Origin: Candidatus Ribeiella danica
Lineage (GTDB): Bacteria > Chloroflexota > Chloroflexia > Chloroflexales > Roseiflexaceae
DNA: 64,000 nt
Direction: 5' to 3'
Assembly (NCBI GenBank): GCA_016717335.1
Contig: JADKFS010000001.1
Coordinates: 2,046,001 to 2,110,000 of the forward strand
Position 1 is the stretch's first letter. The number at the start of each line of letters is the position of its first letter. Shown in pieces: positions 25,676 to 34,787 of the stretch. The notes beneath the pieces were generated by a model. That model was not told the DNA's origin, did not search any database, and worked only from the letters and a program-made list of their open reading frames with translations. The position numbers and the translations under genes are program-made.

Positions 25676-26184
25676 GCGAGGCACTCGTGACATTTCGCCC
25701 GATCGCGCCGGAGGATGAGCCATTCCTGCGGCGCGTCTACGCCAGCACGCGCCTGGAGGAGCTGGCGCCACTGGGCTGGAGCGCCGAGCAGCAGCAGGCT
25801 TTTCTCGACCAGCAGTTCGACGCGCAGCACCGCCACTACCAGACTTACTACGGCGACGCCGAGTTCCTGCTGATCCTGCGTGATGCGCAGCCGATCGGCC
25901 GGCTGTACGTCGCGCGCTGGCCCGAGCAGATCGCGCTGATCGACATCGCGCTGCTGCCGGAATATCGCGGCGCCGGGATCGGCTCGCGGCTGCTGCGCGC
26001 CTTGATCGACGAGGCCGCCGCGGCGGGCAAGCCGCTGCGCATCCACGTCGAAAAGTTCAACCCGGCACTGCGGCTCTACCAACGCCTGGGCTTCTACCCG
26101 ATCGAAGACAAAGGGATCTACTGGTACATGGAGTGGGCCGCGCGGCAAGCCGCAGCAGGCGGGAGGGAGCGCTCGGACGGATGA
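25672..26184 (+). CDS. GNAT-family N-acetyltransferase
   Basis: A 170-residue GNAT enzyme. It has the N-terminal substrate part TFRPIAPEDEPFLRRVYAST and motif A ALIDIALLPEYRGAGIGSRLLRALIDEA, with the acetyl-CoA pyrophosphate loop R-G-A-G-I-G, then NPALRLYQRLGFYPIEDKGIYWYME. It transfers acetyl from acetyl-CoA to an amine; the substrate is unknown. The GTG start overlaps the stop of the DUF6916-like gene. Its fixed place before the Collar genes suggests that it acts on one of their products. Confidence 0.85.
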   Translation: MSEALVTFRPIAPEDEPFLRRVYASTRLEELAPLGWSAEQQQAFLDQQFDAQHRHYQTYYGDAEFLLILRDAQPIGRLYVARWPEQIALIDIALLPEYRGAGIGSRLLRALIDEAAAAGKPLRIHVEKFNPALRLYQRLGFYPIEDKGIYWYMEWAARQAAAGGRERSDG

Positions 26185-26368
26185 GGGCCTGCGAACCGGG
26201 GGCCAGATCGCGGCTAGCCGCGCAAGAATAGCGAGAAAGGAGCGCGCCAGGCAGGCTTGCCTCAGACGATCGATTGGCGGGCGGGGGTCGATAGGTGGTT
26301 CGGGGCGACCTCGATCGGAGGCTCGCGCCAAGCTGTTTGGCTGAGATAGCTCACCATAAGGAGGAACA

Positions 26369-26884
26369 ATGGGCACACCTTACATCGGCGAGATTCGCAT
26401 GGTCGGCTTCGCCTTCGCGCCAGTAGGATGGGCGTTCTGCGACGGGAGGCTCATGTCGATCGCCGACAACGACGCGCTGTTCAACCTGATCGGCACGACC
26501 TACGGCGGCGACGGCCAGAGCACCTTCGCGCTGCCGGACCTGCGCGGGCGCGTGCCGCTGCACATGGGTCAGGGCCCGGGGCTGTCGAACTATATAATCG
26601 GCCAGAACGGCGGGACAGAGGCTGTGACCCTGACCACGCTGCAGCTGCCGCAGCATTCGCACGCGGCCATGGCGCAGTCCCAGACCGGCGGCCAGACGAG
26701 CCCGGCCGGCGGCGTGTGGGCAGCTTCGACCCTGTCCCAGTATTCCACCAATGCGGCCGACGCCAATATGAATCCGGCCTCGATCCAGCCGAACGGCGGC
26801 AATCAGCCGCACGACAATATGCTGCCGTTTCAGTGCATCAGCTTCGTGATCTCTCTATCTGGCGTGTACCCGCCACAGTCGTAG
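26369..26884 (+). CDS. Phage-tail Collar-domain (MdpB-like) protein 1
   Basis: A 171-residue protein with an N-terminal Collar domain: IGEIRMVGFAFAPVGWAFCDG, NDALFNLIGTTYGGDG and FALPDLRGRVPLHMG. The Collar part comes from phage short tail fibres and also occurs in bacterial microcystin-dependent-protein (MdpB) families. The C-terminal part (QPHDNMLPFQCISFVISL) is the usual closing strand. It has no signal peptide. AAGGAGG lies before the ATG. It is the first of three tandem paralogs. No other phage structural gene is near, so this is not simply a prophage remnant. Confidence 0.85.
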   Translation: MGTPYIGEIRMVGFAFAPVGWAFCDGRLMSIADNDALFNLIGTTYGGDGQSTFALPDLRGRVPLHMGQGPGLSNYIIGQNGGTEAVTLTTLQLPQHSHAAMAQSQTGGQTSPAGGVWAASTLSQYSTNAADANMNPASIQPNGGNQPHDNMLPFQCISFVISLSGVYPPQS

Positions 26885-27002
26885 GAGTCCGCTGGGGTCG
26901 GCTGGCGCCCGGAGAAGCGCCTTTTCCCGCTCGCAGCAACCATCGCGGATCACTGCGAATCACCACGACGACACGGCTCAATGTCGATGAGGAGGAAAGA
27001 GC

Positions 27003-27500
27003 ATGTCCGAGCCATTTATCGGCGAAGTCAAGCTGTTTAGCTTCGGCTTCGCGCCCAAGGGCTGGGCGCTGTGCAACGGCCAGTTGCTACCGATCAACCA
27101 GAACCAGGCGCTGTTCGCGCTGCTGGGCACGATGTACGGCGGCGACGGTCAGACCACCTTCGCGCTGCCGGACCTGCGCGGGCGCGTGCCGCTGCACATG
27201 GGTCCAGGCTTCACCCAGGGCCAGCGCGCCGGCGAGGAGGGTCATACGCTGACGATCAGCGAGATGCCGGGGCATGTGCACGTGGCGCTGGGCGATCCCA
27301 ATCCCGCGAACGCCGGGACGCCCGTAGGCAATACCTGGGGCGCGCAGGATTCCAGCCCATACAGTAATGCCGTGAATGTCTCCATGGCCCCGTCTGCTAT
27401 CGGCGCGAGCGGCAGCAGCCAGCCGCACCCGAATCTGTCGCCGTTCCTGACGCTGAACCTGTGCATCGCGCTGGTGGGGATCTTCCCGTCACGCAATTAA
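27003..27500 (+). CDS. Phage-tail Collar-domain (MdpB-like) protein 2
   Basis: A 165-residue paralog: IGEVKLFSFGFAPKGWALCNGQLLPINQNQALFALLGTMYGGDG, FALPDLRGRVPLHMG and SQPHPNLSPFLTLNLCIAL. The middle is the variable, tail-like segment. A DNA stretch covering the TYGGDG to PLHMG core is nearly identical to copy 1 (26500-26570 against 27133-27203), while the rest diverges, which suggests gene conversion. GAGGA precedes the ATG. It lies 10 bp before copy 3. Confidence 0.85.
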   Translation: MSEPFIGEVKLFSFGFAPKGWALCNGQLLPINQNQALFALLGTMYGGDGQTTFALPDLRGRVPLHMGPGFTQGQRAGEEGHTLTISEMPGHVHVALGDPNPANAGTPVGNTWGAQDSSPYSNAVNVSMAPSAIGASGSSQPHPNLSPFLTLNLCIALVGIFPSRN

Positions 27501-27510
27501 GGAGGCAGGC

Positions 27511-28035
27511 ATGTCCGAACCATTCATAGGCGAGATCCGGATCTTCGGCTTCAACTACGCGCCGCGGGGCTGGGCGATGTGCAACGGCCAGCTCATTCCG
27601 ATCTCGCAGAATACCGCGCTGTTCGCGCTGCTGGGCACCTACTACGGCGGCGATGGGAGGACCACCTTCGGGCTGCCGAATCTGCAGGGCAGCGCGCCGC
27701 TCGACCAGGGCCAGGGGCCTGGCTTGACGCAGCGCGTGATCGGCGAGACGGGCGGCGAGACCAATGTGACGCTGATCACGAGCGAGATGGCGTCGCACGG
27801 CCACACGGTCGGCGCCGACTCGGGCGCGAGCAGCGTCGCCGCGCCGACGAACGGTATGTGGGCGTCGGCGGGCCGCGGCAGACCATCCGCGTACTCCTCG
27901 AACGCGCCAAGCGCGGCGATGAGCCCCGCGGCGGTTGGACCGTCCGGCAGCAACCAGCCGCACAACAACATGCCACCCTACCTAGTGATGAACTTCTGCA
28001 TCGCGCTGCAGGGAGTGTTTCCAAGCAGGAACTAG
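27511..28035 (+). CDS. Phage-tail Collar-domain (MdpB-like) protein 3
   Basis: A 174-residue paralog: IGEIRIFGFNYAPRGWAMCNGQLIPISQNTALFALLGTYYGGDG, then FGLPNLQGSAPLDQG in place of FALPDLRGRVPLHMG, so it is the most diverged core of the three. The C-terminus is QPHNNMPPYLVMNFCIALQGVFPSRN. AAGGAGG lies just upstream and the gene is tightly coupled to copy 2. Copies 2 and 3 share the closing G(I/V)FPSRN, as expected for recent duplication. Confidence 0.85.
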   Translation: MSEPFIGEIRIFGFNYAPRGWAMCNGQLIPISQNTALFALLGTYYGGDGRTTFGLPNLQGSAPLDQGQGPGLTQRVIGETGGETNVTLITSEMASHGHTVGADSGASSVAAPTNGMWASAGRGRPSAYSSNAPSAAMSPAAVGPSGSNQPHNNMPPYLVMNFCIALQGVFPSRN

Positions 28036-28192
28036 CCGCGCCGATCAACACAATGTACCAGGAGGGAGCGCCAGGGTCGCTTGATACCTCTGGCGACCCC
28101 TCCCACAAGCAGAGCTGTTGTCGCGCCGGTTACGAGCCCTGAGCGTGTGTGCCAGCGGCCGAGCCAGGCGCCAAAAAACGAGGATGAAACCA

Positions 28193-31100
28193 ATGTTAGT
28201 TCGAATATCGAAGTTGCTGGCGCCCGGTACACGGCTTGGCAGGCTGGCGATGGTGCTGGCGCTGGCGTTTGGTACTCTCGCGGCGCTGCCGCCCGGCGCC
28301 GCGCTGGCCGCGACGTTCACCGTCACGAAGACCGCCGACACGAATGACGGCGCCTGCGACGCCGACTGCTCGCTGCGCGAGGCGATCGTCGCCGCCAACG
28401 CCGCGGCCGGGGCAGACGTGATTACGCTGCCCGCCGGCACCTTCACGCTCACCCGCGCGGGCGTGGACAATACCGCAGCCAACGGCGACCTGGACGTGAC
28501 CGGGCCGCTGACGATTAACGGCGCCGGCCAGGGCAGCACGATCATCGAGGCGGGCTCCGGCAGCAGCACGGCGATCGACCGGGTCTTCTCGTTCAACCCG
28601 GTAGGTACGAGTACCGGCTTCGCCGTCGCGCTGAGCGACCTGACCATCCGCAACGGCAAGAACCCCAACGCCTTCGCGACTCAAGAGAGCGATGGCGGCT
28701 GCTTCGACTTCGACGGCGGCACCAGCGGCCTGGGCAGCCTGAGCCTGACGAGCGTGACGGTCAGCAGCTGCGAGACCACCGACGGCGATGCCGGCGGCGT
28801 CGCGCTGTTCTTGGTAAATGGCGGCTCGGTCAACATCAGCGGCTCAACTATTCAGAATACGATTGCCAGCCGCAACGCCCCGAACTCGGGCAATGGCGGC
28901 GGCCTGTCGGTCTTCTGTGTGAACAACGGCAAGACCGCCAACCTGACGATCAGCAACTCGACGATCCAGAATAACTCGACGCGCTCGGTCGGCGGCACCA
29001 ACAACGGGCAGGGCGGTGGCCTGTTCTTCTTCGGCGCCTGCGCGGGCACGCCGACCTTCAACTACCAGCTGCACCATGTCACGATCACCGGCAATAGCTC
29101 CGGCAGCGACGGCGCCGGCATTTACTCGACCGCACCGCTGACGATCGACAATAGCGGTGGCGCGACGGTCATTAGCAATAACACCTCCGGTCGTGACGGC
29201 GGCGGCATCTGGCTCAATCACACCAGCAGCACCTCAAATATCAGCAAGGTGACGATCACTGGCAACAGCGCCGCCGGCAGCGGCGGCGGCATCTACCTCG
29301 GGACCAGCACGACAGGCAATGCTCTAAACGTAAGCTTCTCGCGCATTGTCAACAATACGGCCGCCAACGGTAGAGGACTGCTGGTCAATGGCGGCACGGC
29401 CAACGCCGATAACAACTGGTGGGGCTGCAGCACCGGCCCGTCCGCCAGTCCCTGTGATACAGCGGGCGCCAGCGCGGGCAGTGTGGACTTTACCCCCTGG
29501 CTGCGCGTGCTGACCACGGCCAGCCCGTCGACGATCGTGACAAACCAGTCGAGCAGCCTGACAGCCAGCGTCAACACCAACTCGGCCGGGACCGATGTCT
29601 CTGCCAACGTCGACCTGCTCAAGGGCCTGGCGGTAACGTGGAGCGCGGTCGGTGGGAATATCAGCGGCGCGCAGACGACGATCCAGTCGAACGGCACGGC
29701 CACGGCGACGTACCAGGCGACGGCGGCAAACGCCAGCAACAAGGCCGCGGCGAAGGTCGACAACGACGGCACGACGAGCGGCTCGAACGTGGCGTCGATC
29801 ACGGTCAACAAGGCCGACACGACCACCACGATTACGAGCGATACGCCTGACCCCTCGGTCGTGGGCCAATCGGTGACAGTGCAGTACAGCGTTTCGGTGA
29901 ACGCGCCCGGCGCGGGCACGCCGACCGCGCTGGCCGGCAACGTGACGGTGAGCGACGGCACCCAGAGCTGCACCGCGACGGTGGCGGCCGGCCAGTGCTC
30001 GATCACCTTCGCCAGCGCGGGCGCCAGGACGCTGACCGCAACCTACGCGGGCGACGGCAACTTTACCACCAGCACCTCGGCCGGCGCGGCGCACACGGTG
30101 AACAAGGCCGATACGACCACCACGATCACCAGCGACACGCCCGACCCCTCGAATGTGGGCCAATCCGTGACGGTCAGCTACACCGTGGCGGCGAACGCGC
30201 CGGGCGCGGGCACGACCACCGGGAACGTGACGGTGAGCGACGGCGTGGATAGCTGCAGCGCGACGGTGGCGACCGGTCAGTGCAGCATTACGCTGACCAC
30301 CGCCGGCAGCCGCACGCTCACGGCGACCTACGCGGGCGACGCCAACTACAACAGCAGCAGCTCGGCCGGCGCGCCGCACAACGTGATCTCGCCCGCCACC
30401 ACCACGACGATCACCGCCGACACGCCCGATCCGTCGGTCGTGGGCCAGTCCGTGACGATCAATTACACGGTGACGGCGGCCGGCGGCACGCCAAGCGGGA
30501 ACGTGACGGTGAGCGACGGCACCCAGAGCTGCACCGGGACGGTGGCGGCCGGCCAGTGCTCGATCGCCTTCGCCAGCATAGGCGCCAGGACGCTGACCGC
30601 GACCTACCTGGGCGACGGCACCTTCACCACCAGCACCTCGGCGAGCGTGGCGCACCAGGTCGACCAGGCCGATACGACCACCACGATTACGAGCGACACG
30701 CCCGATCCGTCGGTCGTCGGCCAATCCGTGACGGTCAACTACACCGTGGCGGCGAGCGCGCCGGGCGCGGGCACGCCGACTGGAAACGTGACGGTGAGCG
30801 ACGGCGTGGATAGCTGCACCGCGACGGTGGCGACCGGACAGTGCGCTATCACGCTCACCACAGCGGGCGCGCGCACGCTGACCGCGACCTACGCGGGCGA
30901 CGCCAACTTCACCAGCAGCACCTCGGCCGACGCGCCGCACAGCGTGATCTCGCCCGTCACCACCACCACGATCACCGCCGACACGCCCGATCCGTCGGTC
31001 GTGGGCCAGTCCGTGACGATCAATTACACGGTGACGGCGGTCGGCGGCACGCCAAGCGGGAACGTGACGGTGAGCGACGGCACCCAGAGCTGCACCGGGA

Positions 31101-33352
31101 CGGTGGCGGGCGGGCAGTGCTCGATCACCTTCGCCAGCATAGGCGCCAGGACGCTGACGGCGACCTACCTGGGCGACGGCACCTTCACCACCAGCACCTC
31201 GGCGAGCGTGGCGCACACGGTGAACAAGGCCGACACCACCACGACGATCACTTCTGATAATCCTGACCCATCGACTGTCGGGCAGGCGGTGACGGTGCAG
31301 TACAGTGTTTCGGTCAACGCGCCGGGCGCGGGCACGCCGACCGGCAACGTGACGGTGAGCGATGGGACGGTCTCCTGCACCGCCACAGTGGTGGCTGGAC
31401 AGTGCAACATCACCTTCACGAGCGCGGGGGCCAAGAGCCTGACGGCGACCTACGCCGGCGACAGCACCTTCAGCGGCAGCACGTCGGCCAGTGAGGCCCA
31501 CAGCGTCGACGGTATTCCTACCACCACGGCGATCACGTCGGACGCTCCTGATCCGTCGGTCGTGGGGCAGGCGGTGACGGTGCAGTACAGCATCGCCGCG
31601 GGCGGCGGCACGCCGACCGGCAACGTGACGGTGAGCGACGGGACGGTCTCCTGCACGGCCAGTGTAGCGGCGGGAGAGTGCGCGCTGACCTTCACGAGCG
31701 CGGGGGCCAAGAGCCTGACGGCGACCTACGCCGGCGACAGCACCTTCAGCGGCAGCACGTCGGCGGCCGCGCCGCACACGGTCAACAAGGCCGATACGAC
31801 CACGACAATCACCTCGGATACCCCTGATCCGTCGGTACAGGGATCTGCGGTGACGGTTCACTACAGCGTTTCGGTCAACGCGCCGGGCGCGGGCACGACC
31901 ACCGGGAACGTGACGGTGAGCGACGGCGTGGATAGCTGCACCGGCACGGTGGCCGCGGGCCAATGCAGCATCGCGCTCACGACGGTCGGCAGCCGCACGC
32001 TGACGGCGACCTACGCGGGAGATGGCAACTTCAACGGCAGCACCTCGGCGGGCGCGCCGCACACCGTCAACCCGCCGAACACAGCACCGACGGCCGTCGA
32101 CGACACGGCGACCGTAAACGAGGATAGCAGCGTCAACGTCAACGTGCTGGCCAACGACAGCGATCCCGACGGCGATACCGTGTTCGTGAGCGGTATTACC
32201 CAGCCGGCCCATGGCACGACCACGAACCCCGGGTCCGGCATCGTGCGCTACGTGCCCGCCGCGAACTATTTCGGCTCCGACAGCTTCACCTACACCATCT
32301 CCGACGGAAAGGGCGGCACGGCGACCGCCACGGTGAACGTCACGGTCAACCCGGTCAACGACGCGCCGTCCTTCACCAAGGGGCCGGACGTGACCGTGGC
32401 CGAGGACTCGGGCGCGAAGACCGTCAGCGGCTGGGCGACCGCGATCTCGACCGGTCCGGCCAACGAGAGCGGCCAGACGCTGACGTTCCAGGTGACGAAC
32501 AACAACACCAGCCTGTTCAGCGCCCAGCCGGCGATCGCCGCCAACGGCACGCTGACGTTCACTCCGGCGTCGAACGCCAACGGCAGCGCGACCGTCACCG
32601 TCATGCTGAAGGACAACGGCGGCACGGCCAACGGCGGCGTGGACAGCTCGGCGCCGCAGACCTTCACCATCACGGTCACGCCGGTCAACGACGCCCCGAC
32701 GGTCACGATCGTCCGCGGCGACACCTGCACCGGCGACTTTAGCGGGCGGATGCTGCTGAGCGTCAGCGATGTGGACAACATCGCGGGCAGCCTGACGCTG
32801 ACCGGCAGCTCGTCGAGCACCAGCGTCGTGCCGAACGGCAACATCACCTTCGGCGGCAGCGGCGCCAACCGCACGGTGTCGATCACGGCCGTGTCGGGCA
32901 GCAGCGTGCGCAACGCGACTGTGACGATTAAGGTGAGCGACGGCTCGACCAACTCGACCACGACGATCAAGGTGGTGGTCGGGACGAACAAGAACGACTC
33001 GATCGACGGCAGCTCGGGCGCGGACATGATCTTCGCCGGCAACGGCGGCGACACGATCAAAGCCGGGTCGGGCAACGACCTGGTCTGCGGCGGCAACGGC
33101 GACAACAGCCTGCACGGCGGCGACGGCAACGACGTGATCGAGGCCGGCAACGGCAACGACAAGCTGTACGGCGAGGACAATAACGATATCCTGCGCGGCG
33201 GCAACGGCAACGACAGCATGTACGGCGGCGACGGCGGCGACACGCTGACCGGCGGCTTGGGCGCCGACTTCTTCAGCGGCGGATCGGGGACCGACTCGGC
33301 GACCGACTTCACCGCGAGCCAGGGCGACACCAAGGATAGCACGATACCTTAG
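28193..33352 (+). CDS. Giant CSLREA / beta-helix / Ig-repeat / RTX surface protein
   Basis: A 1719-residue exported protein. A signal peptide ends near residue 39 (AALA-ATF). A CSLREA domain follows (TKTADTNDGACDADCSLREA, about 41-75), then a right-handed parallel beta-helix (to about 415), a linker, eight Ig-like repeats of about 93 residues each (about 540-1293) with a conserved Cys pair, cadherin/VCBS-like domains with NEDSSVNVNVLANDSDPDGD and VNDAP (about 1293-1600), and a C-terminal RTX calcium-binding block with GGNGND and GGDGND nonamers (about 1600-1716). Repeats 2-3 and 4-5 are a near-identical duplication of about 550 bp. ATG 28193 has GAGG 9 bp upstream; an ATG at 28184 is also open. 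A long, calcium-stiffened adhesin is the likely role. Confidence 0.8.
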   Translation: MLVRISKLLAPGTRLGRLAMVLALAFGTLAALPPGAALAATFTVTKTADTNDGACDADCSLREAIVAANAAAGADVITLPAGTFTLTRAGVDNTAANGDLDVTGPLTINGAGQGSTIIEAGSGSSTAIDRVFSFNPVGTSTGFAVALSDLTIRNGKNPNAFATQESDGGCFDFDGGTSGLGSLSLTSVTVSSCETTDGDAGGVALFLVNGGSVNISGSTIQNTIASRNAPNSGNGGGLSVFCVNNGKTANLTISNSTIQNNSTRSVGGTNNGQGGGLFFFGACAGTPTFNYQLHHVTITGNSSGSDGAGIYSTAPLTIDNSGGATVISNNTSGRDGGGIWLNHTSSTSNISKVTITGNSAAGSGGGIYLGTSTTGNALNVSFSRIVNNTAANGRGLLVNGGTANADNNWWGCSTGPSASPCDTAGASAGSVDFTPWLRVLTTASPSTIVTNQSSSLTASVNTNSAGTDVSANVDLLKGLAVTWSAVGGNISGAQTTIQSNGTATATYQATAANASNKAAAKVDNDGTTSGSNVASITVNKADTTTTITSDTPDPSVVGQSVTVQYSVSVNAPGAGTPTALAGNVTVSDGTQSCTATVAAGQCSITFASAGARTLTATYAGDGNFTTSTSAGAAHTVNKADTTTTITSDTPDPSNVGQSVTVSYTVAANAPGAGTTTGNVTVSDGVDSCSATVATGQCSITLTTAGSRTLTATYAGDANYNSSSSAGAPHNVISPATTTTITADTPDPSVVGQSVTINYTVTAAGGTPSGNVTVSDGTQSCTGTVAAGQCSIAFASIGARTLTATYLGDGTFTTSTSASVAHQVDQADTTTTITSDTPDPSVVGQSVTVNYTVAASAPGAGTPTGNVTVSDGVDSCTATVATGQCAITLTTAGARTLTATYAGDANFTSSTSADAPHSVISPVTTTTITADTPDPSVVGQSVTINYTVTAVGGTPSGNVTVSDGTQSCTGTVAGGQCSITFASIGARTLTATYLGDGTFTTSTSASVAHTVNKADTTTTITSDNPDPSTVGQAVTVQYSVSVNAPGAGTPTGNVTVSDGTVSCTATVVAGQCNITFTSAGAKSLTATYAGDSTFSGSTSASEAHSVDGIPTTTAITSDAPDPSVVGQAVTVQYSIAAGGGTPTGNVTVSDGTVSCTASVAAGECALTFTSAGAKSLTATYAGDSTFSGSTSAAAPHTVNKADTTTTITSDTPDPSVQGSAVTVHYSVSVNAPGAGTTTGNVTVSDGVDSCTGTVAAGQCSIALTTVGSRTLTATYAGDGNFNGSTSAGAPHTVNPPNTAPTAVDDTATVNEDSSVNVNVLANDSDPDGDTVFVSGITQPAHGTTTNPGSGIVRYVPAANYFGSDSFTYTISDGKGGTATATVNVTVNPVNDAPSFTKGPDVTVAEDSGAKTVSGWATAISTGPANESGQTLTFQVTNNNTSLFSAQPAIAANGTLTFTPASNANGSATVTVMLKDNGGTANGGVDSSAPQTFTITVTPVNDAPTVTIVRGDTCTGDFSGRMLLSVSDVDNIAGSLTLTGSSSSTSVVPNGNITFGGSGANRTVSITAVSGSSVRNATVTIKVSDGSTNSTTTIKVVVGTNKNDSIDGSSGADMIFAGNGGDTIKAGSGNDLVCGGNGDNSLHGGDGNDVIEAGNGNDKLYGEDNNDILRGGNGNDSMYGGDGGDTLTGGLGADFFSGGSGTDSATDFTASQGDTKDSTIP
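30108..31218 (+). repeat. Tandem 550-bp duplication within the giant adhesin gene
   Basis: Ig units 2+3 (about 30108-30665) and 4+5 (about 30666-31218) match closely at DNA level. Units 3 and 5 are almost the same over about 270 bp. This is recent intragenic expansion. Confidence 0.65.
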
Positions 33353-33451
33353 CGGCTGCGCCGCAGCTTGGCTAAGTAACAGGACGTAGGCAGCCGGCGT
33401 CGTTTACCCCTCCCCCTGCCCCCTCCCCTGGGAGGGGAGGGGGACATATCC

Positions 33452-33494
33452 TTGCTGGTGCGCTGCGTAGCGAAGCTACGCAGCGCACCAGCAA
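33452..33494. terminator. 20-bp perfect hairpin with GAA loop
   Basis: Bases 33452-33471 pair perfectly with 33475-33494 around GAA, giving the GCGAAGC core. It follows a CCCCTCCC/GGGAGGGG hairpin and separates the adhesin gene from the Nif11 gene. Confidence 0.55.
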
Positions 33495-33575
33495 CAAAAC
33501 CACCCCCGCCCCCAGGGGGGGATAGGAGGGTGAGGTGCGCTAACCACTCGAGTGCCGCGAACATGAAAGGAACCT

Positions 33576-33782
33576 ATGTCCCAAGAAGACTTCGAGCAGT
33601 TTCGCCGGGTCGTCCTCCAGGACCGATCGCTTCAGGAGAAGCTCAGGTCGACGGCGGACATGCCCAGCTTCGTCGCGCTGGTCGTCCGGCTGGGCGAGGA
33701 GCGCGACCACCGGTTTACCGCCGAGGACGTTCAGGCCGCTATGGCTGCGAGCCGGCGCGCCTGGATCGAGCGGTGGGTGTGA
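33576..33782 (+). CDS. Nif11-domain protein without core peptide
   Basis: A 68-residue protein matching the Nif11 leader-peptide domain: SQEDFEQFRRVVLQDRSLQEKL, ADMPSFVALVVRLGEERDHRFTAEDVQAAMAASRRAWIERWV. Nif11 domains serve as leader peptides of ribosomally made modified peptides, or stand alone in nitrogen-fixation loci. Here the protein ends with the domain: no Gly-Gly processing site and no Cys/Ser/Thr core follows. It sits 3 bp before a sulfotransferase-like gene and in an operon with an Asp/Asn hydroxylase, so it may be a docking adaptor for those enzymes. That role is inferred. Confidence 0.75.
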   Translation: MSQEDFEQFRRVVLQDRSLQEKLRSTADMPSFVALVVRLGEERDHRFTAEDVQAAMAASRRAWIERWV

Positions 33783-33785
33783 ACG

Positions 33786-34787
33786 ATGGATCTACAGTTG
33801 CTGGACGGATGGATACCCATCCGCATCTACCGGCAGCAATCGCAGGCAATGGTGGACTGGTGCTACCTGGGGGCGCGGCGGTTTAACGAGTCATTCTTCG
33901 AGCAGACCATCCAACAATGCCTCTGGCAGCCGTTCAACGTGCTGTTTCGCCACCAGACGCCGATCGAGACACTGGCCGAGCTGCAGGCGGCGCGGCCCGG
34001 CCTGGCCCCCACCGGCTTCATCTTCCACATGTCGCGCTGCGGATCGACCCTGGCCGCGCAGATGCTGGCGGCGCTCCCGCAGAACATCGTCATCTCCGAG
34101 GCCGGCCCGATCGATACGGTGCTGCGCGCCAATCTGCGCGACCCGCATGTCACAGACGAGCAGCGCGCGACCTGGCTGCGCGGCCTGGTCGGCGCGCTCG
34201 GCCAGCCCCGCGATGGGCGCGAGCGGCACCTGTTCGTCAAGTTCGACAGCTGGAGCATACTGGATCTGCCCGTGATTCGGCGCGCGTTTCCGCAGACGCC
34301 CTGGATCTTTATGTACCGCGATCCGGTCGAGGTCATGGTCTCGCAGGCCAGGCAGCGCGGCAGCCAGATGCTGCCGGGGGTGCTCGATGCGCGCGCGCTC
34401 GGGCTGGATTTCGCCGCAGCCCAGCAGATACCGCTGGACGAGTACTGCGCCCGCGTCCTGGCGGCGATCTGTGAGGCCGCCACGCAGTACTACCGGCCGG
34501 GCGACGCGCGGCTGGTGCATTACCGGCAGCTCCCCGACGCGGTCTGGTCGTCGCTCGCCGAGCTGTTCGAGGTTTGCTACACGGCAGAAGAGGTCGCGTG
34601 CATGCGCCGCGCCGCGCAGTTCGACGCCAAGCGCCCGGCGCTGGAGTTCGCAAGCGATAGCGCCGCCAAGCGCAAGCTCGCGACCGAAGAGATCCGCGCT
34701 CTGGCCGATCGATGGGTGCGCCCCTTCTACGATCGGCTGGAGGCGTTGAATGATGTTGGAGGAGCGACCGATGCCGAAGAGTCTTAG
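33786..34787 (+). CDS. Sulfotransferase-family protein
   Basis: A 333-residue cytoplasmic protein. A 5'-phosphosulfate-loop-like P-loop FIFHMSRCGST lies at residues 78-88, preceded by a 75-residue N-terminal domain. The 3'-phosphate motif appears as YRDPVEVMVSQARQR (about 177-191). The C-terminal helix has LATEEIRALADRWVRPFYDRLEAL. It would transfer sulfuryl from PAPS to a hydroxyl. The gene overlaps the downstream hydroxylase by 17 bp and starts 3 bp after the Nif11 gene. Its target is plausibly a peptide or sugar of this cassette. No other PAPS-pathway gene is in the window. Confidence 0.75.
   Translation: MDLQLLDGWIPIRIYRQQSQAMVDWCYLGARRFNESFFEQTIQQCLWQPFNVLFRHQTPIETLAELQAARPGLAPTGFIFHMSRCGSTLAAQMLAALPQNIVISEAGPIDTVLRANLRDPHVTDEQRATWLRGLVGALGQPRDGRERHLFVKFDSWSILDLPVIRRAFPQTPWIFMYRDPVEVMVSQARQRGSQMLPGVLDARALGLDFAAAQQIPLDEYCARVLAAICEAATQYYRPGDARLVHYRQLPDAVWSSLAELFEVCYTAEEVACMRRAAQFDAKRPALEFASDSAAKRKLATEEIRALADRWVRPFYDRLEALNDVGGATDAEES

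Noticed and set aside
25364..28035. Prophage remnant
   Set aside because: Only Collar-domain proteins are phage-like. There is no capsid, terminase, baseplate or integrase gene, so a bacterial MdpB-like cassette fits better.
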